Of a stretch of DNA of 64,000 nt, positions 41,936 through 51,925 are shown piece after piece. The stretch spans positions 58,111,266-58,175,265 of the forward strand of contig CM069443.1 of the NCBI GenBank assembly GCA_035610835.1, written 5' to 3'. How positions within the stretch are numbered: position 1 is the stretch's first letter; every line of letters starts with the position of its first letter. The stretch is from Ophiura sarsii. Lineage: Eukaryota > Echinodermata > Ophiuroidea > Amphilepidida > Ophiuridae. The translations under genes were made by a program, and so were the position numbers. The notes beneath the pieces are model-generated. The model did not search any database. It saw only the letters and a list, made by a program, of their open reading frames with translations, and was not told the DNA's origin.

Positions 41936-42692
41936 TGAATAGCGCCTCTCTATTCACACTATTGTGTTGTGTATGATCATAATCATGGACAATCAAATAA
42001 AAGGACTAGAAATAAGTAACTATAAACCAGGTTATGAATATGCTCTCAATTTCAAAATTAACACTCCTATGTACAAATATTAAATTATAAAGTTGTAAGG
42101 AAATTACTTTTCTTTAATTTGAGATATTACACGTGAAGATTGAATGTGCCCAAAAGCAAAACAAAGTCCATTTTCATTTTAACAGTTTGTTCGTCTACAC
42201 ACGGCCTCGGACAAGCAAGAGGCAGATTATTGATTAACTGGTAGCGATAACTCACGGGTTGATAATAATAATAAACCACGCTTATTAAGCGCACTCCGTC
42301 GCAAGACCCCAAGTGCGCTGAACAAAAAGTACAAAATATGAACAAAGATACAAAACATTATTAAGTCATTTGCTGAAAGAGGGGAGTCTTGAGCGATAGT
42401 ACATTATAAGGTGAGGATTGGGGATACAAATGCCTGTCAGACTATCATGCGTGTTCAAAACCCGTGAGTGAAAATCTAAACTGCACTTTGTTATATCCTT
42501 TTCAATGTAGCGTTCTTAATTATTAACTGATCTTCGTGAACAATGTCTCAAAAATGAAGAGACGAAATTTCTTTACAACTATATAATTTAATATTTTTAA
42601 GTAGCACCTATTTAAATATTTTAGGATATATACTTATATTTATTACCTAGTCAGTTACTTATTTTGAGGATATATCACCATTTTCAATTACA
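41936..42692. repeat. segmental duplication copy B, block 4
   Basis: Matches 24,493-25,787, starting GTGAATAGCGCCTCTCTATT and including the GAAGATTGAATGTGCCCAAA block. The long poly-G insert of copy A is absent. Confidence 0.75.
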
Positions 42693-42997
42693 TACAGGGT
42701 GATTAAAAAAAAAGTATACTCAACTTTGGGATTTCATATTTTAAAATCTGTGCAAACATTTCACAGATTTTTTATTGAGGCAGACGGGTTATCTAGCTAT
42801 CACATTAGCTTTTTAAATAATTTTAGTTGGATGAAATTGGTTGTGATAAACATATTTTAGGCTCTTTTGCGTAAAAGTCACCATTTCATATACCAAACAA
42901 GATTTGCGATATTTTCTCTTCTAAGATCTATAAAATTCCACTATTGAAAACGGTCCACACATTAGTCCGAGCTGATTCGTGTTATAATGACATTGCC

Positions 42998-43917
42998 CAC
43001 AGACACATCGAGGAAAAGCAAGGTACGACAAGAGGTGTGCTATTGCCTCCGAAAGCAAACGAGAGGAAGAACATTTTATTCATTTGAACAATCAAACTTT
43101 TCCAAAAATAATAGAACACATTAGTGTTACACACATTTTTCAGAATCAACTCTTAAGATAACCAATTGTTGGAAATGAATTTGGAGAAGGCTAGACGACG
43201 AACTCCTACCCCTGGGCTAGACACGGCCACACTAGGGATCAAATTCCGATATAAGAAATTGGTGGAAATGAAATTGGAGGAGGCTAGACGACGAACTCCT
43301 ACCCCTGCCCTTATATGTTTGTTTTTACATTTATAAACAGTTTACATGAACTCCTACCCCTGGGCTAGACACGGCCACACTAGGGATCAAATTCCGATAT
43401 AAGATTTCTGAATTTTACAACACAACTGATTGATATCAATTCTAAATAATTCAATTTATCAATATCAGATTTCTGAATTTTACAAAAAACAATGGTTGGT
43501 GATATAAGGACAAGCTTATCGACAATGCCCCTTGGACCTTGCGCTAGGCGGCGACAGGAGAATCACCTCTCAATAATTCAATTTATCAATAGAAAATTTC
43601 TGACATTTACAATAACAATTGTTTGATATCAATTCAAAATAATTCAATTTATCAATATAAGATTTCTGAATTTTACAAAAAACAATGGTTGGTGATATAA
43701 GAACAAGCTTATCGACAATGCCCCTTGGACCTTGCGCTAGGCGGCGACAGGAGAATCACCTCTCAATAAATCAATTTATCCATATGATTGGTAGGGCTAA
43801 TTACATGGAATGATGTGACATGATTTATATATAAAATTATTATAGGATTTGTGAGCCCAAAACACATGGAAGCTATGCATTATTCACTAGTTTGTCAAAA
43901 GAAAAAAGAAACTATGC
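42998..43917. repeat. block X, first copy
   Basis: Contains two internal units marked GGCTAGACGACGAACTCCTA and two marked CTTATCGACAATGCCCCTTG, plus TTCAATTTATCAATA repeats. It differs from X' (44,242-45,108) mainly by a small insert near 43,308-43,348. Confidence 0.8.
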
Positions 43918-43987
43918 ACTAAGCCTACATGTAAGACATGCAATAAGCAAGTACGGTAAAACAACTGAGGGGTGAGGTGGGTGGGAA

Positions 43988-44241
43988 AAAATTAATTTAT
44001 GTCCAAGAAAGAACGTCCAATTCGGATGCCGACAACGGAGGTTATGACTCAGTAAGGAAAACTGATTGCTGCTCGCAAGGCACGCAGGGAGGGACGCACA
44101 CAAAAGGAATGGCCATCTATTGTTACTGTGGAATCAGGCGAGGAAAACGCGCGAAACAGAGACACAAGTTGACAGAGGTACGGGACTCTGCGCCGTGAGC
44201 AAAAGCGATTTATACAGATTTCATCTGAATAAATCGTCATT
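43988..44241. repeat. block Y, first copy
   Basis: Starts AATTAATTTATGTCCAAGAA, includes a TGACTCAG (AP-1-like) word, and ends ATCGTCATTG. It is repeated at 47,590-47,846. Confidence 0.75.
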
Positions 44242-45108
44242 GCCCACAGACACATCGAGGAAAAGCAAGGTACGACAAGAGGTGTGCTATTGCCTCCGAA
44301 AGCAAACGAGAGGAAGAACATTTTATTCATTTGAACAATCAAACTTTTCCAAAAATAATAGAACACATTAGTGTTACACACATTTTTCAGAATCAACTCT
44401 TAAGATAACCAATTGTTGGAAATGAATTTGGAGAAGGCTAGACGACGAACTCCTACCCCTGGGCTAGACACGGCCACACTAGGGATCAAATTCCGATATA
44501 AGAAATTGGTGGAAATGAAATTGGAGGAGGCTAGACGACGAACTCCTATCCCTGGGCTAGACACGGCCACACTAGGGATCAAATTCCGATATAAGATTTC
44601 TGAATTTTACAACACAACTGATTGATATCAATTCTAAATAATTCAATTTATCAATATCAGATTTCTGAATTTTACAAAAAACAATGGTTGGTGATATAAG
44701 GACAAGCTTATCGACAATGCCCCTTGGACCTTGCGCTAGGCGGCGACAGGAGAATCACCTCTCAATAATTCAATTTATCAATAGAAAATTTCTGACATTT
44801 ACAATAACAATTGTTTGATATCAATTCAAAATAATTCAATTTATCAATATAAGATTTCTGAATTTTACAAAAAACAATGGTTGGTGATATAAGGACAAGC
44901 TTATCGACAATGCCCCTTGGACCTTGCGCTAGGCGGCGACAGGAGAATCACCTCTCAATAAATCAATTTATCCATATGATTGGTAGGGCTAATTACATGG
45001 AATGATGTGACATGATTTATATATAAAATTATTATAGGATTTGTGAGCCCAAAACACATGGAAGCTATGCATTATTCACTAGTTTGTCAAAAGAAAAAAG
45101 AAACTATG
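44242..45108. repeat. block X', second copy
   Basis: Nearly identical to 42,998-43,917. The small open frames across it arise from its internal repeats. Confidence 0.8.
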
Positions 45109-45158
45109 CCAAACAAGTTTGACACGAAAGGGCGCCGAAAGGGGGAAACTTGCCAAAC

Positions 45159-45160
45159 CC

Positions 45161-45204
<44 letters not shown>
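45159..45204. repeat. C9-T35 homopolymer tract
   Basis: A run of nine C directly joined to a run of about 35 T. It could be an A-tail of a minus-strand retro-insertion, but no such element was recognised next to it. Confidence 0.8.
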
Positions 45205-45205
<1 letters not shown>

Positions 45206-45604
45206 TGGTTGTTGTCACATACAATCAAGGAGCAAGAATAACAATTTAGCTAGACGACCATTAGCTATATATATGGTTGCATTGAAATAGATGTCCGGTA
45301 GGCCCTATCTATAAATATTGTTGCGTTGGGTAAATCGCGGTTTCCCAAGTTAATCGTCGGAACTATTCAATGATGATAAGTTTTGTTAATATGTGAAGCA
45401 TATATCGACGTATGTTAAATATGTAATCGTTACTTTTTCACAATCTACTCACACGCACGACGACGAAAGTTCTGGTATCCAAATACCGACTAGTGTCAAT
45501 TCGTAAAATCCGATACGTTCGATCTAGACGTCCCGGCTAGACGTCCAACGGAGCCACATAGGGCGTTATAATTCCCGCATGACTTTCACCAGTTATTCCA
45601 GACC

Positions 45605-46152
45605 TTATTCACGAATGATTGAGCTACAGTGAAAAACTACGACTTCTTCGGTAGTAAGAATGACGTAATAACCGTCAGAAAAACGTAATTTGCAATTATT
45701 TTGCAAGTCGCTGAACGACCAAATAAGATGGAACTTGCAGTACGGCCATTTCACATAGCCACCGCAATGGATACGGATTTTGTACTTATGGCCTGGTGTT
45801 GACCCTCTTATTCGTGATACTGATGGTTCTATCCCGAAAGCGAGAGAACATTCTTTCCCCGCCAAAACGGGACAGGAAGTGTTGTACATAGACTCTGATA
45901 GTTTTCATAGTCTTGCGTTCCTTTTCAGTGTTCCGGGCTATCATACGTTTCGTTATGTAACGTTGATCATTTGTCTGATGAATTGATGTCACCACGTCTT
46001 TTGTATACATTTGGTAATCAGCTGGGCTGGACATAATTGTAATAATACAACTAATTCGCGGACCATCCAATTCACGCACTAATCCTGTCTCGCATTGATG
46101 TACCCATCCACATACGCAACCCTGTGCACACACGCTACCGGTTATATCTGAA
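45605..46152 (-). other. unassigned cysteine-containing open frames with a splice acceptor
   Basis: On the minus strand TTATTTATTTCAG at 46,152 resembles a splice acceptor. It is followed by a frame starting ITGSVCAQGCVCGWVHQCET that stays open for about 118 codons to a stop near 45,787. An overlapping frame from about 45,905 to 45,605 contains IRIHCGGYVKWPYCKFH and six or more cysteines. No family was recognised. This may be an exon of a captured or decayed gene, or chance. Confidence 0.3.
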
Positions 46153-46188
46153 ATAAATAATGCGAGAAACGGATCAGATCATCTATTT

Positions 46189-46191
<3 letters not shown>

Positions 46192-46273
<82 letters not shown>

Positions 46274-46460
46274 CTACAATCAACCATTCAACAATCAATC
46301 AAAATTAACTAATCAATCAATCAAACTACAATCAACCAATCATCAATCAAATCAACTGACTACAACCAATTAATCAATCGACAAATCAACCAATCGACAA
46401 TTCAATCAATCGACCATCAAACAATCAACCAATCAATCGATCAACCAACCAATTAATTAA
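46192..46460. repeat. (AATC)n microsatellite and degenerate continuation
   Basis: About 19 perfect AATC units at 46,193-46,270, followed by about 180 bp of imperfect AATCAACC-type units. Confidence 0.9.
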
Positions 46461-47589
46461 TTTATTTATCCATTTATTTAATAATATATTTATTTATTTG
46501 ACTTTATTTATTTACTTACTTATTAATCTTTATTTATAAGGACGGTACCATATTAACAGTAACAACGCAAGAGCGCGTAAACTTATGATGTAACGAGGCG
46601 TAATATTATTAGGCCTTAATCGATATTGATATCAAGTGCAGAGACTCAATCCATTTAAAACCAAAAAATAAACAAACAATAAATGTATGGAGAGCAGATA
46701 ACATTTAATAGCGCGACAGACGGCGGCATGCGAGACCACCATCTAGAACCATGTGATCTCCCAGCCATGACCAAAAGATCGAACGTGTATCAATAAAACA
46801 CGGTATCACGTGACCTTTATGTTATTAAGAGGGTGTGATGTAATTAATTGAAAGACGCCAAACTGAGAATAATCGGGTGCCTATTGTATCTACAAGTTGT
46901 AGAACATCACGCAAATTTGAATATTAAAAACTCCCATTTTAAACCGCTTGAAGTTGTGAACAACACTATTTACAGCCCTGCCACATAGGCGTATAATAGA
47001 TAGATAGGTCAACCAGAATATACACTCCCTCCTATTATATACCGTGAATTATAATTAATGGCGAACAACCAAGTGAAAGAGATTGTCCAATTCAATGAGC
47101 AAATTATCGATGAATGAGCAAGTTTATTCGCACGAGTGTCAAGCCTTATAAAACTGGGCTATGGATGGATACCCAAAGATGAATATAATAACAACGTGAA
47201 ACCCGAGGATACTAGACACAAACAGCCATGATGCAAAATGCGTGGGCTGTTACAGTAGTCCGAAAAGCCCCTAAAATGTAAGTAACCGACACGAATGATA
47301 TTTATATTTTTATAATTAATGTATTAATATTATATTTCACGAGTTTAAGGCATGTAGGCGTATAAACATGTGAAGAAGAAAAAAGTGAGGGGTACCGATG
47401 ATTAGAAAAGACGACTACCGCCATTGACTGTATAATAACAAAACTACATAAATTAACGGACAAAATGAAAATTTCTCACCGAATTTGTAGTACCATTTAC
47501 AGAAGCTAAGGATTATTTCCTAGCAATCATGTGAATCCGACCAACGCAGCTCAGAAGAATACCGCAGGTCGTGTAGAAATAGAAATAAT
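46461..47589. other. non-coding part of block Z, nothing recognised
   Basis: AT-rich. No gene was recognised. Confidence 0.35.
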
Positions 47590-47846
47590 AAAAAATTAAT
47601 TTATGTCCAAGAAAGAACGTCCAATTCGGATGCCGACAACGGAGGTTATGACTCAGTAAGGAAAACTGATTGCTGCTCGCAAGGCACGCAGGGAGGGACG
47701 CACACAAAAGGAATGGCCATCTATTGTTACTGTGGAATCAGGCGAGGAAAACGCGCGAAACAGAGACACAAGTTGACAGAGGTACGGGACTCTGCGCCGT
47801 GAGCAAAAGCGATTTATACAGATTTCATCTGAATAAATCGTCATTG
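47590..47846. repeat. block Y', second copy
   Basis: Nearly identical to 43,988-44,241, ending GAATAAATCGTCATTG at the right edge of the nested insertion. Confidence 0.75.
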
Positions 47847-48186
47847 TTTCGTCATTATTTCGCATTTTGTGTTTGACAAAATAACTGAGAATGTTTGATT
47901 TGTCTCTATTAGTTAGCTATTGTGTAGCATACATGAATCCACTTGTTCACTAATATCAAGCATTATTGAATAAAACATTCAATATTGTGTTCGGTTTCAA
48001 ATGCAGTAACTTTACCAAAATAATCATATCTGGTAAACGGTACGATAAAATGTAATGATTCTTTTTGCTGATGATAGTTAATAAATGCATCTATTGACAC
48101 GTATATTGTTCGCCTTCATATTCTGATAATAAATATTTTTAATAATTATTTATTTTTGAGTACACTTTTTGTTGACTCACCCTGTA

Positions 48187-48784
48187 TACGAATGAAGCCG
48201 TTTCCAGTCCCTTCATTCGATTGTCCCTGTCATAATATTACTATTGCTTTATTCCATTAATGCTTTAGAGGCATTAAAATCATGTCCTGGCCAGTTCATC
48301 CCTCGCTGGTTGAGAGACATGCTTCGAAATGCAGAGGTCCATTGTTTGATTCCCACTATAGGACCACATTTTCAACAGATTTAGTTTCTTTTGTAAAAGT
48401 TATGGTTAGAAATATAGGCCTATAAGTCAAAAAAGTGTGTAGTACCTACCTATAGACACCCCTGGGTGAGGTTACCCCGGGTAGACAGTCATGTCAGGCC
48501 TAAAAAAAGGGGTTGTTTGCCCAAACAAGAGTTGAAAAAATGGGTCGGTAGGTCGATTACCTTTTCTTTTCTTCTTTTTTGTTGTTGTTGCTATAGTCAC
48601 TTTTAGAGAAGGGAAGAACTATACAATTTGATTTTAATACACTTCAATCATGTCAATGTTCTTTAAAACCCTCCTAGACACTACAATTCGCTACGAAAAA
48701 AAAACAATGTCCACGCGCATTCGATTCGATGACGTCATCAACCAAGCTGACATGTGTGACCGAAATCGCTTCCGGGCGAGCATT
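48187..48784. other. last duplicated flank, then unique sequence with a weak tRNA-like stretch
   Basis: 48,203-48,240 matches 26,188. Near 48,315-48,368 a CTGGTTGAGAGACATG and a TGTTTGATTCCC resemble tRNA A and B boxes, too weakly for a call. A monomer-like GGGTAGACAGTCATGT of the 31-bp minisatellite sits at 48,480. Confidence 0.4.
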
Positions 48785-48835
48785 GGCACGTTAGCCGAGT
48801 GGTTAGGGACGCGGTCCGGGTCGAGTCCCGGGGGT
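48785..48835 (+). tRNA. shortened tRNA-like sequence
   Basis: GTTAGCCGAGTGGTTAG (A box) is followed only about 10 bases later by GGGTCGAGTCCCGG (B box). A normal anticodon arm is missing, so this is a deleted tRNA pseudogene or SINE head, of Ser/Leu-like type by its D-arm. Confidence 0.45.
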
Positions 48836-49405
48836 TTTGGCGTTTCGCGGCGATTATTTTGGTAAACAATTCGTACTTTGTCCCCTCCCCCGTTTCCACA
48901 CAAAAACATAGCCTGGCTGGTTAGGGTTGATACATCTGGCAGCCTGTAGTACAAACCCTCAGACAATGCCGGAAGGTCTGACATGTTCTTTATTCACTAG
49001 ATAGTGGTAGGATCTTGGATTTGCACCTCCTTGGTGTTTTAAAGGGTGGATATGGAATAAGTAAATTGCAGGGCAGTTTTGTGGATTAGTTTGGCAAATT
49101 AAGATGAAAATATCATTTAATACAATATTTTTCAACCTAAAACATTATTTAATGAATTAAAAGGCATGGGGTTTTGAGATTGTATGGGTCGGCCGTGTTC
49201 GGGCAAGCAACCTTCTTATTTAGGCCTGAGGGTATTTCCATTGCTGTGCTACATATGAATACATCTAGGTAACTATTATATTTCGCTACAAATTTACAAT
49301 AATTTAAAACTGTAACAACTATATAGCATAATATGAATGAAACGGTTGTGAATGTACAAAATACCGTATAAAGAGAAGTGATAATTTGTAATACAACTCT
49401 TGCTT
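48836..49405. other. non-coding, nothing recognised
   Basis: Left flank of the TIR element. No gene was recognised. Confidence 0.4.
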
Positions 49406-49863
49406 GGATAGTATCCCTAAATTAGGATTCCACTGGGAAAAAATTAGAAAGAAGCTGATTTCAACTGATAATGGTAGGTATGGGTGTCGAGTTTTACCAA
49501 AAAAAAGGGAGGAAGGATGGGGGGTGGGGAAATATTTTTTTTTCGGGGGGTCATTGAAACTGGGGGGGTCATTGGCCCAAATGTTGCTTAAAGTATATCG
49601 TGTTTGGTATCAAATGAAAGGAAATTTAATTTAAAACATGTATAATGCCATTAATTTTGTCAGATAATCATCCTGTGAAAAGTTACACTTGATTGAAGAC
49701 ATATAGTGCTGGTTACAAGGAATCGGCAAGCTCAGATTAATGTTATGCAATTTATATGTGTTGTAGCGTCTCTGTTGGTATGGGAATCATTGGGTCTAAT
49801 TAACCCAGGGGACCTTGTTTTATGCACATGATACAAACATAGGCATGAGACAGATTGATCATC

Positions 49864-50241
49864 ATGGCAGAACGAGATGAAGGAATTGAAGAGCTATTCA
49901 TCTTTGAACTTACCCCAGTTCCTACATCTCTGTTCACTATGGACCGTATGATGAGGAAACCCCCAAAACATGAATTTGGCAGGATGCTCAAAGAAACAGC
50001 CACAAAGCTTGACCTAGACATGAATACCAAGATGCATGTTGTTGATGGAGGATGGCTACTTCATCAGGTAAAGTGGACCACCGGTGCAACCATCAAGTCC
50101 ATAGTTGACACCTATGCCAAGTTTGTCCGGGCAAGATTTAAGGAATGTACTGTAGTGTTTGATGGCAATGGGGAAGAACAATCAACGAAGGACCATGAGC
50201 ATATGCGGCGGATGGCTGGGAAGAAGGTTGCGCTAGACTAG
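49864..50241 (+). CDS. FEN/XPG-like PIN nuclease, N-terminal part (frame broken after 125 codons)
   Basis: Starts at ATG 49,864, with an in-frame TGA at 49,846. FIFELTPVPTSLF near the start, then VVDGGWLLHQVKW (59-71), then VVFDGNGEEQSTKDHEH (97-113) follow the order I know from a family of uncharacterised animal proteins. In that family these two Asp residues (here D61 and D100) sit where FEN1/XPG nucleases hold their first two metal-binding Asp. The frame ends in TAG at 50,239. The same protein continues one base out of frame, so this is the first half of a broken gene. Family members I recall are longer at the N-terminus, so an upstream exon or part may be missing. A weak acceptor (GAGACAG) lies at about 49,853. 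Confidence 0.7.
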   Translation: MAERDEGIEELFIFELTPVPTSLFTMDRMMRKPPKHEFGRMLKETATKLDLDMNTKMHVVDGGWLLHQVKWTTGATIKSIVDTYAKFVRARFKECTVVFDGNGEEQSTKDHEHMRRMAGKKVALD

Positions 50242-51190
50242 TGTCTCATCCGAATTGACAGTATCATGCGACAGGGAAGTGTTCCTTGCAAATGAGAACA
50301 ACAAAGGAGCTCTAATCAAAATGATATCCACAGCATTGACAAGCCACGATATCGTTGTACGCCAAGCAAAAGATGATAGTGACACACTTATTGTAAAGAC
50401 TGCAATAGATTTGGTCACAAGTTTGAATACCCCAGTTGTTGTAGTTGCCCAAGACACTGATATATTGGTTTTGCTCTGCTATCATTGCCCCAGTAACTGT
50501 GCTAATTTATACTTGCAATCAGACGTTGATGGTCTTTATGACATCTCTTCCATAGATATCGGTGACCGAGAAGAGTTCCTATTCCAGTATGGCTGGTCTG
50601 GAAATGATACTGTTTCAAGCATTCATGGACATACCAAATGTGCCCTCTACAAGTTCAAATTTCCTGCCAGTGTCATCACTGCATTCACAAACGATATGTC
50701 AACTGTATCTACAATTAAAGCAGCTGGATTAAAGGCAATGCAGATCACATACAGCTGTGGGGATACTCCCATTGAAAGGGTTCGCTATCAGAAGTTCCAA
50801 AAGCAAGCAGCCAAGGGTAAAATTGATCCTGATCGCCTACCACCCACACCAAATGCAACGGTACAACATTCCCTTCGTGTTCATCTCCAAGTTGTGGTAT
50901 GGAAGCATCTCAACACCTCCATACTTGACCCCATTGGAAGAGGGTGGGAGTTGGATAGAAACAAAAAACTCAGACCGAAGATGCTTACCGGTGGTATCGC
51001 CCCAGAAAATCTTCTAAAAGGAATTTGCTGCAACTGCAAGGAAGGGGAGAGGCAGTGTCAAACTATGAAATGTAGCTGCATGAAAGCTGGCATGTCATGT
51101 GTTTCTGCATGTGGAGTGTGCTGTGGACATTGTTCCAATGGAGCAGATAGAACGGAAGAACTTGGAAGTGATGAAGAGGAAACGGAATAA
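50237..51190 (+). CDS. FEN/XPG-like PIN nuclease, C-terminal part with CXC domain
   Basis: Open from just after a stop at 50,234 to TAA at 51,188. Ahead of TTG 50,255 the frame reads TSVSSE, and it continues the upstream frame if one base near 50,239 is discounted. Counted from 50,255: AKDDSDTLIVK (38-48) and VVVVAQDTDILVLL (61-74) hold the acidic pairs of the PIN/FEN site; GWSGNDTVSS (113-122) matches the family's GCDT motif with Asn for Cys and the Asp kept; LPPTPNATVQHSLRVHLQ (195-212) is the family's conserved linker. The C-terminus (about 256-294) is a Cys-rich CXC/tesmin-like module: KGICCNCKEG, MKCSCMKAGM, ACGVCCGHCS. These features suggest a structure-specific or DNA-binding nuclease. 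Activity is unproven, and the frameshift probably inactivates this copy. Confidence 0.75.
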   Translation, partial: TSVSSELTVSCDREVFLANENNKGALIKMISTALTSHDIVVRQAKDDSDTLIVKTAIDLVTSLNTPVVVVAQDTDILVLLCYHCPSNCANLYLQSDVDGLYDISSIDIGDREEFLFQYGWSGNDTVSSIHGHTKCALYKFKFPASVITAFTNDMSTVSTIKAAGLKAMQITYSCGDTPIERVRYQKFQKQAAKGKIDPDRLPPTPNATVQHSLRVHLQVVVWKHLNTSILDPIGRGWELDRNKKLRPKMLTGGIAPENLLKGICCNCKEGERQCQTMKCSCMKAGMSCVSACGVCCGHCSNGADRTEELGSDEEETE

Positions 51191-51745
51191 TCAAGCCATT
51201 TGTTTTCGCTAAACTTGTAGGGCCTATAATGAGCTTACTGTCAGTTTCTGTCAGTATACATTATCAGTATATTTAATCAACAAATTGTTGTATTTGTACT
51301 TAATGTGCCCTGACCAATGTCGATATCAGCCTTAAAACAATGTGATACACTTTGATGGATACATAGTAACGTATTGTATTATGATAGATTTCAAGTTTTC
51401 TTTAGAAACTGTAATAAACTCGCCGATTCCATATAACCAGCACCAACGTCTTCAATCTAGTGTAACTTTTCACAGGATAATAGAATGACAAAATGAGCAT
51501 CACATCTGGTGTTTTAAATTAAATTCCCTTTCATTTGATACCAATCACGACATACCTTGAGCAAAATTTGGGTAAATGACCCCCCGGTTTCAATGACCCC
51601 CAAAAAAACAATTTCCCCACCCCCTATCCGCCCTCACTTTTTTTTGGTGATTAATGACACCCATACTTACCATTAACCGTTGAAATCAGCTTCTTTCTAA
51701 TTTTTTCCCAGATTTGCTCAAAATATAGCTAATTTAGGGATACTA

Positions 51746-51866
51746 GGAGGGGAAGCTATATATATGATTTACTACATGTATTTCGGCCACTTGAGACTCG
51801 CAACAAAGACTTTTTATACATTAGCGCTCGTTCATCCGGTGTGCCGGTGTATGGAAACACAACCTC
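51746..51866. other. right flank of the TIR element
   Basis: No feature was recognised. Confidence 0.35.
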
Positions 51867-51925
51867 TGTGGTCCAGTGGGTATCTTTGCTGCGATGGAGA
51901 AGAAGGACCGGGTTCGAGACTGTAT
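51867..51925 (+). tRNA. tRNA-like sequence (probable SINE head)
   Basis: TGTGGTCCAGTGGGTATC (A box) and GGGTTCGAGACTG (B box) are spaced about 40 bp apart, as in a tRNA. Stems pair poorly. Confidence 0.4.

Larger units (their letters stand above)
42998..47846. mobile_element. 4.8-kb nested insertion, rearranged dimer
   Basis: Copy A reads straight through TGACATTGTTTCGTC at this point. In copy B, CATTG is followed by 4.85 kb of new DNA that ends in CATTG again, giving a possible 5-bp target duplication. Inside, block X (42,998-43,917) recurs almost exactly at 44,242-45,108. Block Y (43,988-44,241) recurs at 47,590-47,846, so the order is X-Y-X'-Z-Y'. This looks like two tandem copies of one element, the first missing the 2.5-kb Z part. 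No transposase or reverse transcriptase was recognised. Confidence 0.6.
42693..48186. mobile_element. mariner-like MITE (about 640 bp) containing a nested 4.8-kb insertion
   Basis: The left terminus CAGGGTGATTAAAAAAAAAG follows TA at 42,693, and the right terminus AAAGTGTACTC-type TIR ends CACCCTG before TA at 48,185. Removing 42,998-47,846 leaves an element of about 640 bp whose left half matches 25,788-26,187. The TA flanks fit Tc1/mariner. Confidence 0.65.
49409..51745 (+). mobile_element. 2.34-kb element with about 325-bp terminal inverted repeats, encoding a FEN/PIN-CXC protein
   Basis: The left repeat (49,409 to about 49,733) and the right repeat (about 51,418 to 51,745) are inverted copies, roughly 80 percent alike by eye. 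They start TAGTATCCCTAAATTA and share GAAAAAATTAGAAAGAAGCT, TTGGTATCAAATGAAAGG and CCTGTGAAAAGTTACACT in mirrored order. GGA lies directly outside both ends (49,406-49,408 and 51,746-51,748), a possible 3-bp target duplication. The only coding region between the repeats is the nuclease-like gene on the plus strand. No known transposase family is recognisable. The inference is that the nuclease-like protein belongs to, or travels with, the element. Confidence 0.75.

Noticed and set aside
42998..45108. X and X' as long terminal repeats of a retrotransposon
   Set aside because: The outer element ends are X at left and Y at right, there are no TG...CA termini, and no gag or pol is present between them.
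46192..46460. Open frames in the AATC repeat region
   Set aside because: Microsatellite sequence only.
48315..48368. tRNA-Phe-like sequence
   Set aside because: Only weak A and B box resemblance; stems and spacing do not fit.
50233..50457. Minus-strand open frame opposite the nuclease gene
   Set aside because: It is a shadow of the plus-strand coding region, whose motifs are clear.
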